The translations under genes and the position numbers were made by a program. A DNA stretch of 64,000 nucleotides, taken from an uncultured Clostridia bacterium (GTDB lineage Bacteria; Bacillota; Clostridia; TANB77; CAG-508). The stretch spans positions 17,425-81,424 of the forward strand of contig CALXUS010000001.1 of assembly GCA_944391745.1 (NCBI GenBank). The letters run 5' to 3'. A model generated the notes under the pieces. That model worked only from the letters and a program-made list of their open reading frames with translations, was not told the DNA's origin and ran no database searches. Within the stretch, counting starts at the first letter, position 1; each line of letters begins with the position of its first letter. Shown piece after piece: positions 36,219-44,898 of the stretch.

Positions 36219-38897
36219 TTATATGTTATCTTTTCTGATTGTTTCTATAATATTTTGCTTATTTATTTTGTTTAAAGAATATCTCATTATTCCACCAATT
36301 AATAAAAATACTACTATTATTGCAATTATTGTAGGGATTACAGGGAATGTGTATTCCATTATAATACCTTCACTAAATGCTAAGTATAATAAATATGAAC
36401 CTAATATTCCAAGTGGTACTCCTATTAAAATTGATTTTAGTCCATAGAATATGCTTTCTAATCTAATCATTCTATTGAATTCTTTTTTTGTCATACCTAT
36501 AGATTTTAAATTTGCAAATTCTTTACTTCTCAAATTCATATTACTTGTTATTGTATTAAATATATTTGTAATACCTATTAATGAAATTACTATTATAAAT
36601 CCATATAAAAATATTGCTATTATTATAATTAATGAATTTTGTCTGTCCGCTTCTTCTTGTATATTCATCATTGTTACACTTTTATATTCATTTTTTATAT
36701 CTTTTTCTAATTCTGTTGCATCATCTGTATCTATATATAAATTTCCTAAGCTCCAGTTATAATTATTTATAAAGTCATCACTTACGATCATTATTCCTTC
36801 TGTATAAAATGTTTCTTCAAGTCCCATAGGTTTCTCTGTTGTTTGTGCAATTATAGGCATTGTAACATCTTTTATAATGTTATTTTCAGCATCTATTATA
36901 TCAAAGTTTATTTCGTCATTTTTGTTGTAATTGTATATCTGGCCAATATTCTTTTTATAACTTCCATCTTCTTCATTATATATATATCTTTCAAATCCAT
37001 CTATCCATATTATCTTGTTTTTAGCATCTTCATAATTTAACCCCAAGTCTTTTACATATCTTTGATATTCCTCGTTATCTAAAGCCATCATTGCTACTGT
37101 ATAAGGTGCATTTTCTTCATTATCTATCGCTTCTGAATAGCTATAAGTTAAGTTTGTTAAGTATTCTTTTCCATCTTCTGATAATTTTAGTTCATTTGTT
37201 CCCATTTCTATATCTATATTCTTAATTATAGAATAAGATTTTACCCTTTCATCACTTGCTATTTTTTTATAATTATTGTATCTTTCTTCCTTATTTTCAC
37301 TTCCATTTAACGAAACGAATAATTTATATCTGTAATTTGTAAATGATTGATTTGAAACTGTAAAACCATATTGAACTAATGATGTAATTGATATAAATAT
37401 TGTTATGCTTACTACCAATGAAATTACTGTTGTACGATATTTCTTTTTGTTTCTTTTTAAGTTTTTATATGCTATATCTCCTCCAACGCCAAATAATTTT
37501 TTTATTATTTTTGGTGATTTTACTTTTTTGCCTTTTATTTTTATATCTTCATTACTTCTAATTGCATCTATTGGAGATAATTTAGATGCTCTCTTAGCAG
37601 ATGATCTACAAGAAAGATATATTGTTATTCCTGCTAAAATAATTGAGAATATTATTGCTATAATAGGAACTGAGTATATAAAATTTACTTCTTCTATTAT
37701 TTTTCCAATTAAATTATTTAATATTATAGATAAAATCCAATTTACTAATATTCCAAGTATTATTCCTCCAGGAATCCCTATTATTCCCAAAATAAAGCCT
37801 TCAAATAATACATTTTTTCTAATTTGTTTTTTAGTTGCTCCAATTGATGATAACATTCCATATTGTCTAGTTCTTTCGGTAATAGAAATTGCAAAGCTAT
37901 TTCTAATTACAAATACACTTGAAATAATTATAATTACTACAACAATTACTCCTATCAAATATAGCATTCTCATATAAGAGCTATTAACACCAACACCTTC
38001 AAATTGCAAAATGTTGTCATTTACATTTATATTGTATTTGCTGTTTACCATTTCTTTTGTACTTCCTGTGCTTAGCTCCATTAAATCTAAATAGTTATGT
38101 TCTTTTTGATATTCTTTATCTAAACCTAATATATCACACATTACATCCTGATAATTTTTTAATCCTTTTTTTGTAAAGTTAACAAATATATTAGTGCTTT
38201 CACCTAAATTATTAACATCTAAATAAGTAATTGCAGTAAAGCCTGGTGCAGAATATGGTTCTAAATCAAAATTTAATCTTTCTATTATCCCCACCACAGT
38301 ATATTCTTTTGTATACATTTTTTCTAAATGCTCATCAGGTGTTAAAATATCATCCTGTGTTAACTGCTTTCCATCTAAGACTCTATTAGATATATCTAAA
38401 GTAATAGTGTCACCTATTTCTATAGGCTTTTCTGGTTTCTTCAAGCTTAAATTTCCATCATCAGTTAGTCTATTTTCATAAATATTATCACTTAATACTA
38501 TTTCTTTACTATTTGTAGGAAGCCTTCCTTCTTTTAAGCTAATTGGCAAACTATTAAATGCTTGATTATCTAATCCCATAATATAGAAATACGGTTTATA
38601 TTCATTTAACGAACCATCAAATTTTGCATATCCTATGTTCGATTCTAAAAAATAACTTTTTACATTTCTATTTTCTTCTATATAAGATAACTCACTTTTT
38701 GGTACATCTTTAAATTCTACATGATAGTCTCCACTATTTTGTTTATAATAATTTTGTAATGTAGCTTTGCCGCTTGTTACCATACCAGCGACAACGGTTA
38801 TTAAAGCTGTAGATAAAATTATTCCTATTATTGTTACTAAAGTTCTTTTCTTATTTAGTTTTAAACTTTTTATTGTTAATTTATCTAGGATTTTCAT
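36219..38897 (-). CDS. FtsX/MacB-type ABC transporter permease
   Basis: 892 residues with the long FtsX-permease layout: an N-terminal helix (about 17-38), a large extracellular domain (about 40-310), a block of three helices (about 312-445), a second helix (about 490-510) and extracellular domain (to about 755), then three more helices (about 760-885). Two FtsX blocks carry SITERTRQYGMLSSIGATKKQI and NLRSKEFANLKSIGMTKKEF, the coupling-helix motifs of Bce/Vex/YknZ-type systems. Together with the ATPase 12 nt upstream it forms a transporter probably for antimicrobial peptide resistance or sensing, controlled by the adjacent two-component system. Confidence 0.9.
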   Translation of the reverse strand: MKILDKLTIKSLKLNKKRTLVTIIGIILSTALITVVAGMVTSGKATLQNYYKQNSGDYHVEFKDVPKSELSYIEENRNVKSYFLESNIGYAKFDGSLNEYKPYFYIMGLDNQAFNSLPISLKEGRLPTNSKEIVLSDNIYENRLTDDGNLSLKKPEKPIEIGDTITLDISNRVLDGKQLTQDDILTPDEHLEKMYTKEYTVVGIIERLNFDLEPYSAPGFTAITYLDVNNLGESTNIFVNFTKKGLKNYQDVMCDILGLDKEYQKEHNYLDLMELSTGSTKEMVNSKYNINVNDNILQFEGVGVNSSYMRMLYLIGVIVVVIIIISSVFVIRNSFAISITERTRQYGMLSSIGATKKQIRKNVLFEGFILGIIGIPGGIILGILVNWILSIILNNLIGKIIEEVNFIYSVPIIAIIFSIILAGITIYLSCRSSAKRASKLSPIDAIRSNEDIKIKGKKVKSPKIIKKLFGVGGDIAYKNLKRNKKKYRTTVISLVVSITIFISITSLVQYGFTVSNQSFTNYRYKLFVSLNGSENKEERYNNYKKIASDERVKSYSIIKNIDIEMGTNELKLSEDGKEYLTNLTYSYSEAIDNEENAPYTVAMMALDNEEYQRYVKDLGLNYEDAKNKIIWIDGFERYIYNEEDGSYKKNIGQIYNYNKNDEINFDIIDAENNIIKDVTMPIIAQTTEKPMGLEETFYTEGIMIVSDDFINNYNWSLGNLYIDTDDATELEKDIKNEYKSVTMMNIQEEADRQNSLIIIIAIFLYGFIIVISLIGITNIFNTITSNMNLRSKEFANLKSIGMTKKEFNRMIRLESIFYGLKSILIGVPLGILGSYLLYLAFSEGIIMEYTFPVIPTIIAIIVVFLLIGGIMRYSLNKINKQNIIETIRKDNI

Positions 38898-38909
38898 TTT
38901 TTCCTCCTT

Positions 38910-39581
38910 TTACTTTTCCTTTATTATTCTTCCATCTTCAATTGTTAAAACTCTATCAGCTTCATTTGCAATCTCTAGATTATGAGTTATCATTATAATT
39001 GTTTGTTTATATTTTTTATTTGTTAGTTTTAACAGTTCAACTATTTCTTCACTTGATTTTGAATCCAGATTTCCAGTTGGCTCATCTGCTAAAATTATTG
39101 CTGGATTATTAATCATGGCTCTACCTATAGATACTCTTTGCTGTTGTCCTCCTGAAAGTTCATTAGGTAAATGCTTTCTTCTGTTTTCTAAACCTAAACT
39201 TTTTAATAATTCATTTAATCTTTGTTCATCTACTTTGTTTCCATCTAAATCACAAGGAAGTGTAATGTTTTCTTCTACGTTTAATATAGGTATTAAATTA
39301 TAAAATTGATATATTATTCCAACTTGTCTTCTCCTAAATATTGCTAAATTATCATCATTTAATGAATATATGTCTTTTCCATCTACATACACTTTTCCTG
39401 ATGTTGGTCTATCTACTCCACCTAGTAAATGTAAAAGTGTTGATTTACCACTTCCAGAACTACCTACTATAGCTAAAAATTCTCCCTTCTCTACAGAAAA
39501 GCTTACATTGTCTACTGCAATAACTTCATTTTCTCCCTTTCCATATTTTTTTGTTAAATTTTCCGCCCTCAAAATTTCCAT
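38910..39581 (-). CDS. ABC transporter ATP-binding protein (MacB/LolD/BceA type)
   Basis: 223 residues. Walker A GSSGSGKSTLLHLLGG (about 38), Q-loop IYQFYNLIP, signature ELSGGQQQRVSIGRAM (about 141), Walker B IILADEPTGNLD (about 160), switch His in IMITHN. Energises the FtsX-type permease that follows. Its promoter region has three TGAC direct repeats, the likely binding site of the adjacent response regulator. Confidence 0.95.
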   Translation of the reverse strand: MEILRAENLTKKYGKGENEVIAVDNVSFSVEKGEFLAIVGSSGSGKSTLLHLLGGVDRPTSGKVYVDGKDIYSLNDDNLAIFRRRQVGIIYQFYNLIPILNVEENITLPCDLDGNKVDEQRLNELLKSLGLENRRKHLPNELSGGQQQRVSIGRAMINNPAIILADEPTGNLDSKSSEEIVELLKLTNKKYKQTIIMITHNLEIANEADRVLTIEDGRIIKEK

Positions 39582-39640
39582 TATAATTTCTCCTTTCGCA
39601 TTCTATTAATTTTTTCTTTTTAATTATTTTATATTTTTAT

Positions 39641-39676
39641 TATAATGACTTAAAGTGACTTTAAAATGACTTTTTA
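39641..39676 (-). promoter_or_regulatory. ABC operon promoter with three TGAC direct repeats (response-regulator site)
   Basis: On the minus strand, AAGTCA occurs three times in tandem, with TGAC complements at 39667-39670, 39656-39659 and 39646-39649, spaced 11 and 10 nt, one helical turn each. The last repeat runs into TATAAT-like bases (ATTATAATA), so the repeats occupy the -35 region. This is how OmpR-class regulators bind and activate promoters with a poor -35. No such repeats precede the regulator gene. Confidence 0.7.
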
Positions 39677-39682
39677 AAATAA

Positions 39683-39763
39683 AAAGCAATTTAATATTAT
39701 GAATTTCATCTCAGATGTTACACCAAAATAACAGCTGTGTTTAATTCAATATTAAATTGCTTT
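39683..39763 (-). terminator. Long hairpin terminator after the histidine kinase gene
   Basis: 16-bp arms (39683-39698 and 39748-39763, AAAGCAATTTAATATT and complement) with an inner GAATT/AATTC pair, ending in a U-rich tract on the minus strand, 4 nt after the kinase stop. It separates regulator and transporter transcripts. Confidence 0.75.
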
Positions 39764-39767
39764 GATT

Positions 39768-40982
39768 TTAATTTTCATAAAAATAAATTTTGAATGTAGT
39801 TCCTTCATTTATAATTGAGAAACATGATATTGTTGCATTTTGTTTTTCTAAAATAGTTTTAGACAATGCTAATCCTATTCCAAAACTATTTTCAGAAGAA
39901 TTTTTTCCTTTATAAAATCTTTCAAATATATGTTTCAAATCTTTTTCATCGATTCCTTCGCCTTCGTCTTTTATTATCAATTCTGTGTATATATTTGTTT
40001 TTCTAATTGATATAAATATCTTTTTATTATCAGGTGTGTGTTCTATACAATTTTTAATTATATTATTAATTGCTTCCAAGGTCCATTTATAATCACCTAT
40101 TATATAAGTCTTTTCTAAAACTTTTTCTACTTTTATATTTTTTATTTCAATCGGGATTTCTAAATTTTTCAAAACTTCTTCAATTAATTCATCTAATCTA
40201 TATTTATTTTTTTCAAATTCTACTGTTCCACTATCCAATTTTGAAAGTTTTAATAGAGCTATTGTCAAAAAACTTATCTGTTCTACTTGTCTACTTATTT
40301 CAAAAATGAATCTACGTTTCGTTTCTTCATCCATTTTCTCATTTTCTTTTATTTCATCTAACATTATTGAAATGGATGTTAATGGAGTTTTTATCTGGTG
40401 AGAAATATCTGATAAGCTTTTAGCTAAAAATCTTTTATCTTTTTTTGAATTTTCTGCATCTTCCTTTAACATTAATGTTATTTTATATAATTCATTTCTT
40501 AGATTTGATAAATAATCTTCTGCATTTTCATTTATTTTTAATTCATAATTCTTATTATTTATTTCTTTAATATATTTTGTTATCCCTTCTATTTTTCTTT
40601 TTTGAATTATACTGTTAATAATCCATATCAATATTATTATTAAAATTAGAATTCCCATTACTATAGAAGAATAGATAATAGTATCATTTTTCATTTCTTC
40701 CAATTTTAAAATCGCTGAATCATTATCTTCTATTCCATAATTTTCTGCTATGTCTTTACCATTTTCTATTTTTATTTCATCATTTTTTTCATTTAATACA
40801 CTAATAAGCTCTTCATCAGAAATTTCTGGATATTTTTCTTTAATTATTCCTATAAAATTATAAATCTTTGAATTATAAGTTTGTATCATTTCATTATTAA
40901 TATAATTTATAATTATACAATTACTTATAATAGCAATACATAAACATATTAATGCAATTATAACAAATTTAATATTTTTCAT
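39768..40982 (-). CDS. Sensor histidine kinase
   Basis: 404 residues. Two membrane helices (about 7-28 and 103-125) enclose a 75-residue extracellular sensor rich in Glu/Asn/Asp. The HisKA dimerisation domain has SDISHQIKTPLTSISIML (phospho-His, about 198). The catalytic domain has the N box NNIIKNCIEHT, G1 KDEGEGI, F box FERFYKGK, and G2 FGIGLALSK. It lies 31 nt after the response regulator gene. The sensor is medium-sized, unlike the minimal BceS loop, so it may sense a ligand directly. Confidence 0.95.
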   Translation of the reverse strand: MKNIKFVIIALICLCIAIISNCIIINYINNEMIQTYNSKIYNFIGIIKEKYPEISDEELISVLNEKNDEIKIENGKDIAENYGIEDNDSAILKLEEMKNDTIIYSSIVMGILILIIILIWIINSIIQKRKIEGITKYIKEINNKNYELKINENAEDYLSNLRNELYKITLMLKEDAENSKKDKRFLAKSLSDISHQIKTPLTSISIMLDEIKENEKMDEETKRRFIFEISRQVEQISFLTIALLKLSKLDSGTVEFEKNKYRLDELIEEVLKNLEIPIEIKNIKVEKVLEKTYIIGDYKWTLEAINNIIKNCIEHTPDNKKIFISIRKTNIYTELIIKDEGEGIDEKDLKHIFERFYKGKNSSENSFGIGLALSKTILEKQNATISCFSIINEGTTFKIYFYEN

Positions 40983-41013
40983 AAACTTCCTACCATTCTA
41001 TAATTCTAATTTT

Positions 41014-41676
41014 TTATTTAGATTCTACTTTATATCCAACTCCTCTTATGGTTTTAATAATTTTTCCTTCATTATCACCGATTTTTTCTCTGATTCTTTT
41101 TATATACACCGTAAGAGTATTATCATTCACATAATTTCCTGCTAAATCCCAAATTTTATTTAATATCATTTCTCTTGTTACTAGTTTATTTTTATTAGTG
41201 AATAACATTAAAAGTATTTTATATTCCAAACTTGTTAGTTCTATAGAGTTGCCATCTTTTTTCACTTCCATATTTTCTGTATCAAGGGTTATTCCATTAC
41301 ATTCAATTATATTTGGCGTGATTTTGTTATATCTTCTAAGTGCAACTTTTATTCTGGAAATTAATTCTTTTACTCTAAATGGTTTTACAATATAATCTTC
41401 AGCGCCTAAATCTAACCCTTTTACTATATCTATTTCTTCATCTCTAGCAGTTAGAAATATTACAGGAATATCTTGTTTCTTTTTGATTTCTTTAAAGAAA
41501 TCAAATCCATTTCCATCAGGAAGGGTTATATCTAATAAAATTAAATCATAATCTGTGGATTGTTCAGCTTTTTCTATGGTTTTTGCTGTTATGACTTTAA
41601 ACCCTTCTTGTTCTAAAGAATATTTTAAACCTATTACTATTGATTCACTATCTTCAACTAATAAAATTGTGTTCAT
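41014..41676 (-). CDS. OmpR-family response regulator
   Basis: 220 residues from the ATG at 41676 (site AAAGGGGA). A longer open frame to 41874 runs through palindrome B and is artefactual. Receiver domain: MNTILLVEDSE, phospho-Asp in DLILLDITLPDGNGF (about 51), Thr in PVIFLTARDEE, Lys in EDYIVKPFRVKEL. Winged-helix domain: about 125-218, with TSLEYKILLMLFTN and DNTLTVYIKRIREKIG and ending RTIRGVGYKVE. Partner of the kinase downstream; the probable target is the ABC operon promoter at 39641-39676. Confidence 0.95.
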   Translation of the reverse strand: MNTILLVEDSESIVIGLKYSLEQEGFKVITAKTIEKAEQSTDYDLILLDITLPDGNGFDFFKEIKKKQDIPVIFLTARDEEIDIVKGLDLGAEDYIVKPFRVKELISRIKVALRRYNKITPNIIECNGITLDTENMEVKKDGNSIELTSLEYKILLMLFTNKNKLVTREMILNKIWDLAGNYVNDNTLTVYIKRIREKIGDNEGKIIKTIRGVGYKVESK

Positions 41677-41754
41677 TATTTTCCCCTTTTCAATAATAAA
41701 TTTTCGTTTTCTATTATACCAAGTTATTTTAAATGTTTCAATTAATCTTGAGGC

Positions 41755-41824
41755 TGAATTTGGGGACACCTTCCGAAAACAGCTTATCATTGAAAGCTGT
41801 TTTCGGAAGGTGTCCCCAAATTCA
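41755..41824. repeat. 70-bp perfect palindromic element, copy B
   Basis: Same 30-nt arms as copy A (41755-41784, 41795-41824), with loop TATCATTGAA, the reverse complement of copy A's loop. Pairing extends two bases outward (41753-41826). A 12-nt tandem duplication (AAATTCAGCTCC) follows its right end. It lies 78 nt upstream of the response regulator start. Confidence 0.92.
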
Positions 41825-41901
41825 GCTCCAAATTCAGCTCCAATCTCAGCATCTCTCAAAACTTTGTTATCCATTTTTTTCCATTATATTTTGATTGGTA
41901 A

Positions 41902-41930
41902 TTGACTTTTGGTTTAGATAGTAGTATAAT
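41902..41930 (+). promoter_or_regulatory. Consensus promoter of the 180-residue cassette gene
   Basis: TTGACT (41902-41907), 17 nt, TATAAT (41925-41930). Confidence 0.8.
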
Positions 41931-41989
41931 ACTAAATACCCGTAAGCAGATGTGTTGTGATTAGAATTGGAATGAGGTGAATTTATCTT

Positions 41990-42532
41990 ATGATACATCT
42001 GAAATGTACTATTCCAGAAAATCCAAGTATAGAAAAAGACTTTGAGATTGATGATCTTGTTAAGAATTTGAGTCTAGCTATTACTATGACAAAGATTCTT
42101 GGCGGATTCAAAAAAAATGCGGACCATTATTCATTCTTGATCAGTTCCGAAGCGTTAAAGTTTGGAAAAATGATTCCTGAATATAATGATTCTGCATTAA
42201 AAAAAGGAGGTAAGTCATTTAATTCTGACAATGACTCTAAGGCAACGACTACATCCTTCTTGTTGGCTAGTGTAGAGTATGTCTGCAGTGATAAAAATAG
42301 CAGTAAGAAGAATAAGGACCAAAAGCCTGAAACTACCAAGAAAAAAACCGATGCTCAAGCCACCAATACGTCCCAATCGCTTACTAGTGCAAAGAATATT
42401 TGCTCTGGTAAAACTATCACTACCGTAAAAATGCATTTTCAAGACACTCATGATGAAGAGTTAATTCTTTCTATTGGGTCTCTTGGAACTATCTTTTCGA
42501 ACTATATATTGCGGCTATTTAGCAACCAATAA
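41990..42532 (+). CDS. Unrecognised Ser/Thr/Lys-rich protein, cassette gene
   Basis: 180 residues. The N-terminal part (about 1-65) looks folded (LKCTIPENPSIEKDFEIDDL, NLSLAITMTKILGGF). The middle is Lys/Ser/Thr-rich and probably disordered (about 70-130), and the end is hydrophobic (ELILSIGSLGTIFSNYILRLF). Two similar stretches, TTSFLLASVEYVCSDK and TSQSLTSAKNICSGK, suggest a small internal duplication, each with one Cys. No family recognised. The G+C and codon use are higher than in neighbours; it has its own consensus promoter and a very strong terminator. The GAGGTG site is about 10 nt from the ATG, slightly long. Confidence 0.7.
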   Translation: MIHLKCTIPENPSIEKDFEIDDLVKNLSLAITMTKILGGFKKNADHYSFLISSEALKFGKMIPEYNDSALKKGGKSFNSDNDSKATTTSFLLASVEYVCSDKNSSKKNKDQKPETTKKKTDAQATNTSQSLTSAKNICSGKTITTVKMHFQDTHDEELILSIGSLGTIFSNYILRLFSNQ

Positions 42533-42594
42533 CGCTTATAGCGTTTGTATATAACTGCAGTAGAGTTCATCGGTAAGGTTACACACAATTACAA

Positions 42595-42620
42595 GGCCGG
42601 GAAGCTAATGCTTCCCGGCC
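42595..42620 (+). terminator. Strong terminator of the 180-residue gene
   Basis: 11-bp G+C-rich stem GGCCGGGAAGC/GCTTCCCGGCC with a TAAT loop, followed by TTATTTTTTATTTT on the plus strand. It lies between this gene and the converging clpX. Confidence 0.95.
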
Positions 42621-42634
42621 ACTTATTTTTTATT

Positions 42635-43939
42635 TTATGCTGTTTCCTTTGCTTCTGTCTTTTCTCTTTTTACTTTTTTAGGTTTTTCCACTCTATTTTC
42701 ATCAATAACAATTTCTGGCTTTTCTTTTCCTTCAACAGTATCTTTTGTAATTGTACATTTTACTATTTTAGGATTTGATGGAATTTCATACATTACATCT
42801 CTCATAGTTTCTTCCATTATTGAGCGCAATCCTCTAGCTCCAGTTTTTCTATCAATAGCTTTATCTACTATTGCTTCTAGAGCTTCATTAGTAAATTCTA
42901 GGTCTACACCATCAATTTCAAGTAATTTCTTATATTGTTTTACTAATGCATTTTTTGGTTTTGTCATAATATCTATTAGAGCATCTCTATCTAATTCGCG
43001 TAAAGTTGCTATAATTGGTAATCTACCTACAAATTCAGGAATTAGTCCAAATTTCAATAGATCTTGAGGTAACATTTGCTCATATATTTTATATTTGTCT
43101 ACTTCTTTTGCACTTTGGATATTAGTTCCAAATCCTATAGCTTTTTTACCAATTCTTTCGCCAATTATTTTATCTAATCCTTCAAAAGCTCCTCCACAAA
43201 TAAACAATATATTAGAAGTGTTTATTTGTAAAAATTCTTGATGAGGATGTTTTCTTCCTCCTTGTGGTGGTACTGATGCAACTGTTCCTTCTACTATTTT
43301 TAGAAGAGCTTGTTGAACACCTTCTCCACTAACATCTCTAGTTATTGATGGATTTTCTGATTTTCTTGATATTTTATCAATTTCATCAATATATATAATT
43401 CCTTTTTCAGCTTTTTCAATATTATAATCTGCTGCTTGAATTAATTTTAATAAAATATTTTCAACATCTTCTCCAACATACCCTGCTTCTGTTAACGTTG
43501 TAGCATCTGCTATAGCAAATGGTACTTTTAATATTTTAGCAAGAGTTTGTGCTAAAAATGTTTTTCCACAACCTGTTGGACCTAATAATAATACATTACT
43601 TTTTTGAATTTCTATATCATCATCACTATTTTCTTCTTCATTATAAATTCTTTTATAATGGTTATATACAGCTACTGATAATGTTTTTTTGGCTTCATCT
43701 TGACCAATAACATATTCATCTAAAACTTTTCTAATTTCTTCTGGTGTAGGAAGCTTTTCTTCCTCATTTATAGTATAACGTTCATCAAATTCTTCATAAT
43801 CATCAGTTTCTAATATATTATTACATACTTGTATACATTCGTTACAAATATATACTCCTGGGCCTGCAACCATCTTATGAACGCTCTCTTGTGGTTTTCC
43901 ACAAAATGAGCATCTTATACTTTGAGTCTTTTTTGGCAT
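42635..43939 (-). CDS. clpX: ATP-dependent Clp protease, ATPase subunit ClpX
   Basis: AAA+ unfoldase that feeds ClpP. 434 residues from the ATG at 43939 (site GGAAG); a longer start at 43963 is unlikely. N-terminal C4 zinc finger ([16 protein letters not shown]), Walker [12 protein letters not shown] (about 112), pore loop [11 protein letters not shown], Walker [12 protein letters not shown], and the ClpP-docking loop GKKAIGFG with its IGF tripeptide. Lys/Glu-rich C-terminal tail. Follows clpP by 54 nt in the order tig, clpP, clpX. Confidence 0.97.
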   Translation of the reverse strand: MPKKTQSIRCSFCGKPQESVHKMVAGPGVYICNECIQVCNNILETDDYEEFDERYTINEEEKLPTPEEIRKVLDEYVIGQDEAKKTLSVAVYNHYKRIYNEEENSDDDIEIQKSNVLLLGPTGCGKTFLAQTLAKILKVPFAIADATTLTEAGYVGEDVENILLKLIQAADYNIEKAEKGIIYIDEIDKISRKSENPSITRDVSGEGVQQALLKIVEGTVASVPPQGGRKHPHQEFLQINTSNILFICGGAFEGLDKIIGERIGKKAIGFGTNIQSAKEVDKYKIYEQMLPQDLLKFGLIPEFVGRLPIIATLRELDRDALIDIMTKPKNALVKQYKKLLEIDGVDLEFTNEALEAIVDKAIDRKTGARGLRSIMEETMRDVMYEIPSNPKIVKCTITKDTVEGKEKPEIVIDENRVEKPKKVKREKTEAKETA

Positions 43940-43993
43940 TTTATATCTTCCTTTCATAGTCATATTTTCTTATGTTAAATATTATACGTAATT

Positions 43994-44608
43994 TTATTTT
44001 CTTTTATCCATAATTCCATCTATTAAGCCATAAGCTAAAGCTTCTTCAGCTGTCATATAGTGATCTCTTTCTGTATCTCTTTCTATTACGTCAATTGGCT
44101 GACCTGTTCTTTCACTTAATAATTTGTTAATCTTTTCTCTTGTTTTTATCATCTGATCCGCATGAATTTTTATTTCAGTTGCTTGACCAGATAATCCTCC
44201 TCCTTGGCCACCAATTAGTGGTTGATGAATAAGTATTTCTGCATTAGGTGTAGCAAATCTTTTTCCTTTTTCTCCTGATGCTAAAAGTACTGCACCCATA
44301 CTTGCTGCCATGCCTACACAAATTGTAGTTACAGGACATTTAATATAATTCATTGTATCTACTATACCAAATCCATCAGAAACTGAACCTCCTGGTGAAT
44401 TTATGTATAAAGATATTTCTTTATCTGGGTCTTCAGACTCTAAAAATAATAGTTGTGCTATTACTAAACTTGCAGATGTTTGATTTACATCTTCACTTAA
44501 AAATATTATTCTATCTTTTAATAATCTTGAGAAAATATCATAAGATCTTTCTCCTCTAGCTGATTGTTCTATTACATAAGGTACTAAACTATCGTTAAAT
44601 TCTTTCAT
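43994..44608 (-). CDS. clpP: ATP-dependent Clp protease proteolytic subunit ClpP
   Basis: 204 residues; serine protease forming a double heptamer. Catalytic Ser in [14 protein letters not shown] (about 98), His in [12 protein letters not shown] (about 123), Asp in [15 protein letters not shown] (about 172). The usual N-terminal axial-loop start ([20 protein letters not shown]) is intact. Same operon as clpX. Confidence 0.97.
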   Translation of the reverse strand: MKEFNDSLVPYVIEQSARGERSYDIFSRLLKDRIIFLSEDVNQTSASLVIAQLLFLESEDPDKEISLYINSPGGSVSDGFGIVDTMNYIKCPVTTICVGMAASMGAVLLASGEKGKRFATPNAEILIHQPLIGGQGGGLSGQATEIKIHADQMIKTREKINKLLSERTGQPIDVIERDTERDHYMTAEEALAYGLIDGIMDKRK

Positions 44609-44764
44609 GATTTTTTTCCTTTCTTAAGGTACTATTACCTTATATTTATAATTTTATTTTGTATAATTTATTTTTGTTATTGATTTGGTACATTATTAGT
44701 TATGTTTATTTTCGTACTAACATATTATATATATTTTTTTATAAGATATCAACCTTTTTAGCAG

Positions 44765-44807
44765 AAAAAGTTAGAGATATTATTATAAAAATCATCTCCA
44801 ACTTTTT
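44765..44807 (-). terminator. Possible terminator between tig and clpP
   Basis: 14-nt arms (44765-44778, 44794-44807) with one mismatch form AAAAAGTTxGAGAT and its complement. The 290-nt stretch between tig and clpP otherwise shows only A/T-rich sequence with no clear gene or operator. No obvious U-tract beyond the arm, so it may be partial termination. Confidence 0.45.
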
Positions 44808-44898
44808 ATTTTGCTCCATTTATTTAGTTCGTTTTTTTACATTTGAACGGTCTTCTAGTAAAATATTTTAATCTCTCCACCGTCTTCATCGTAAAATT

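Noticed and set aside
36142..41824. Calling the module a composite transposon
   Set aside because: No transposase and no target-site duplication could be seen; only the flanking palindromes are reported.
41677..41874. Longer start for the response regulator, adding 66 residues
   Set aside because: The extension is translated palindrome B plus its tandem duplication. The family start with a good ribosome site is at 41676.
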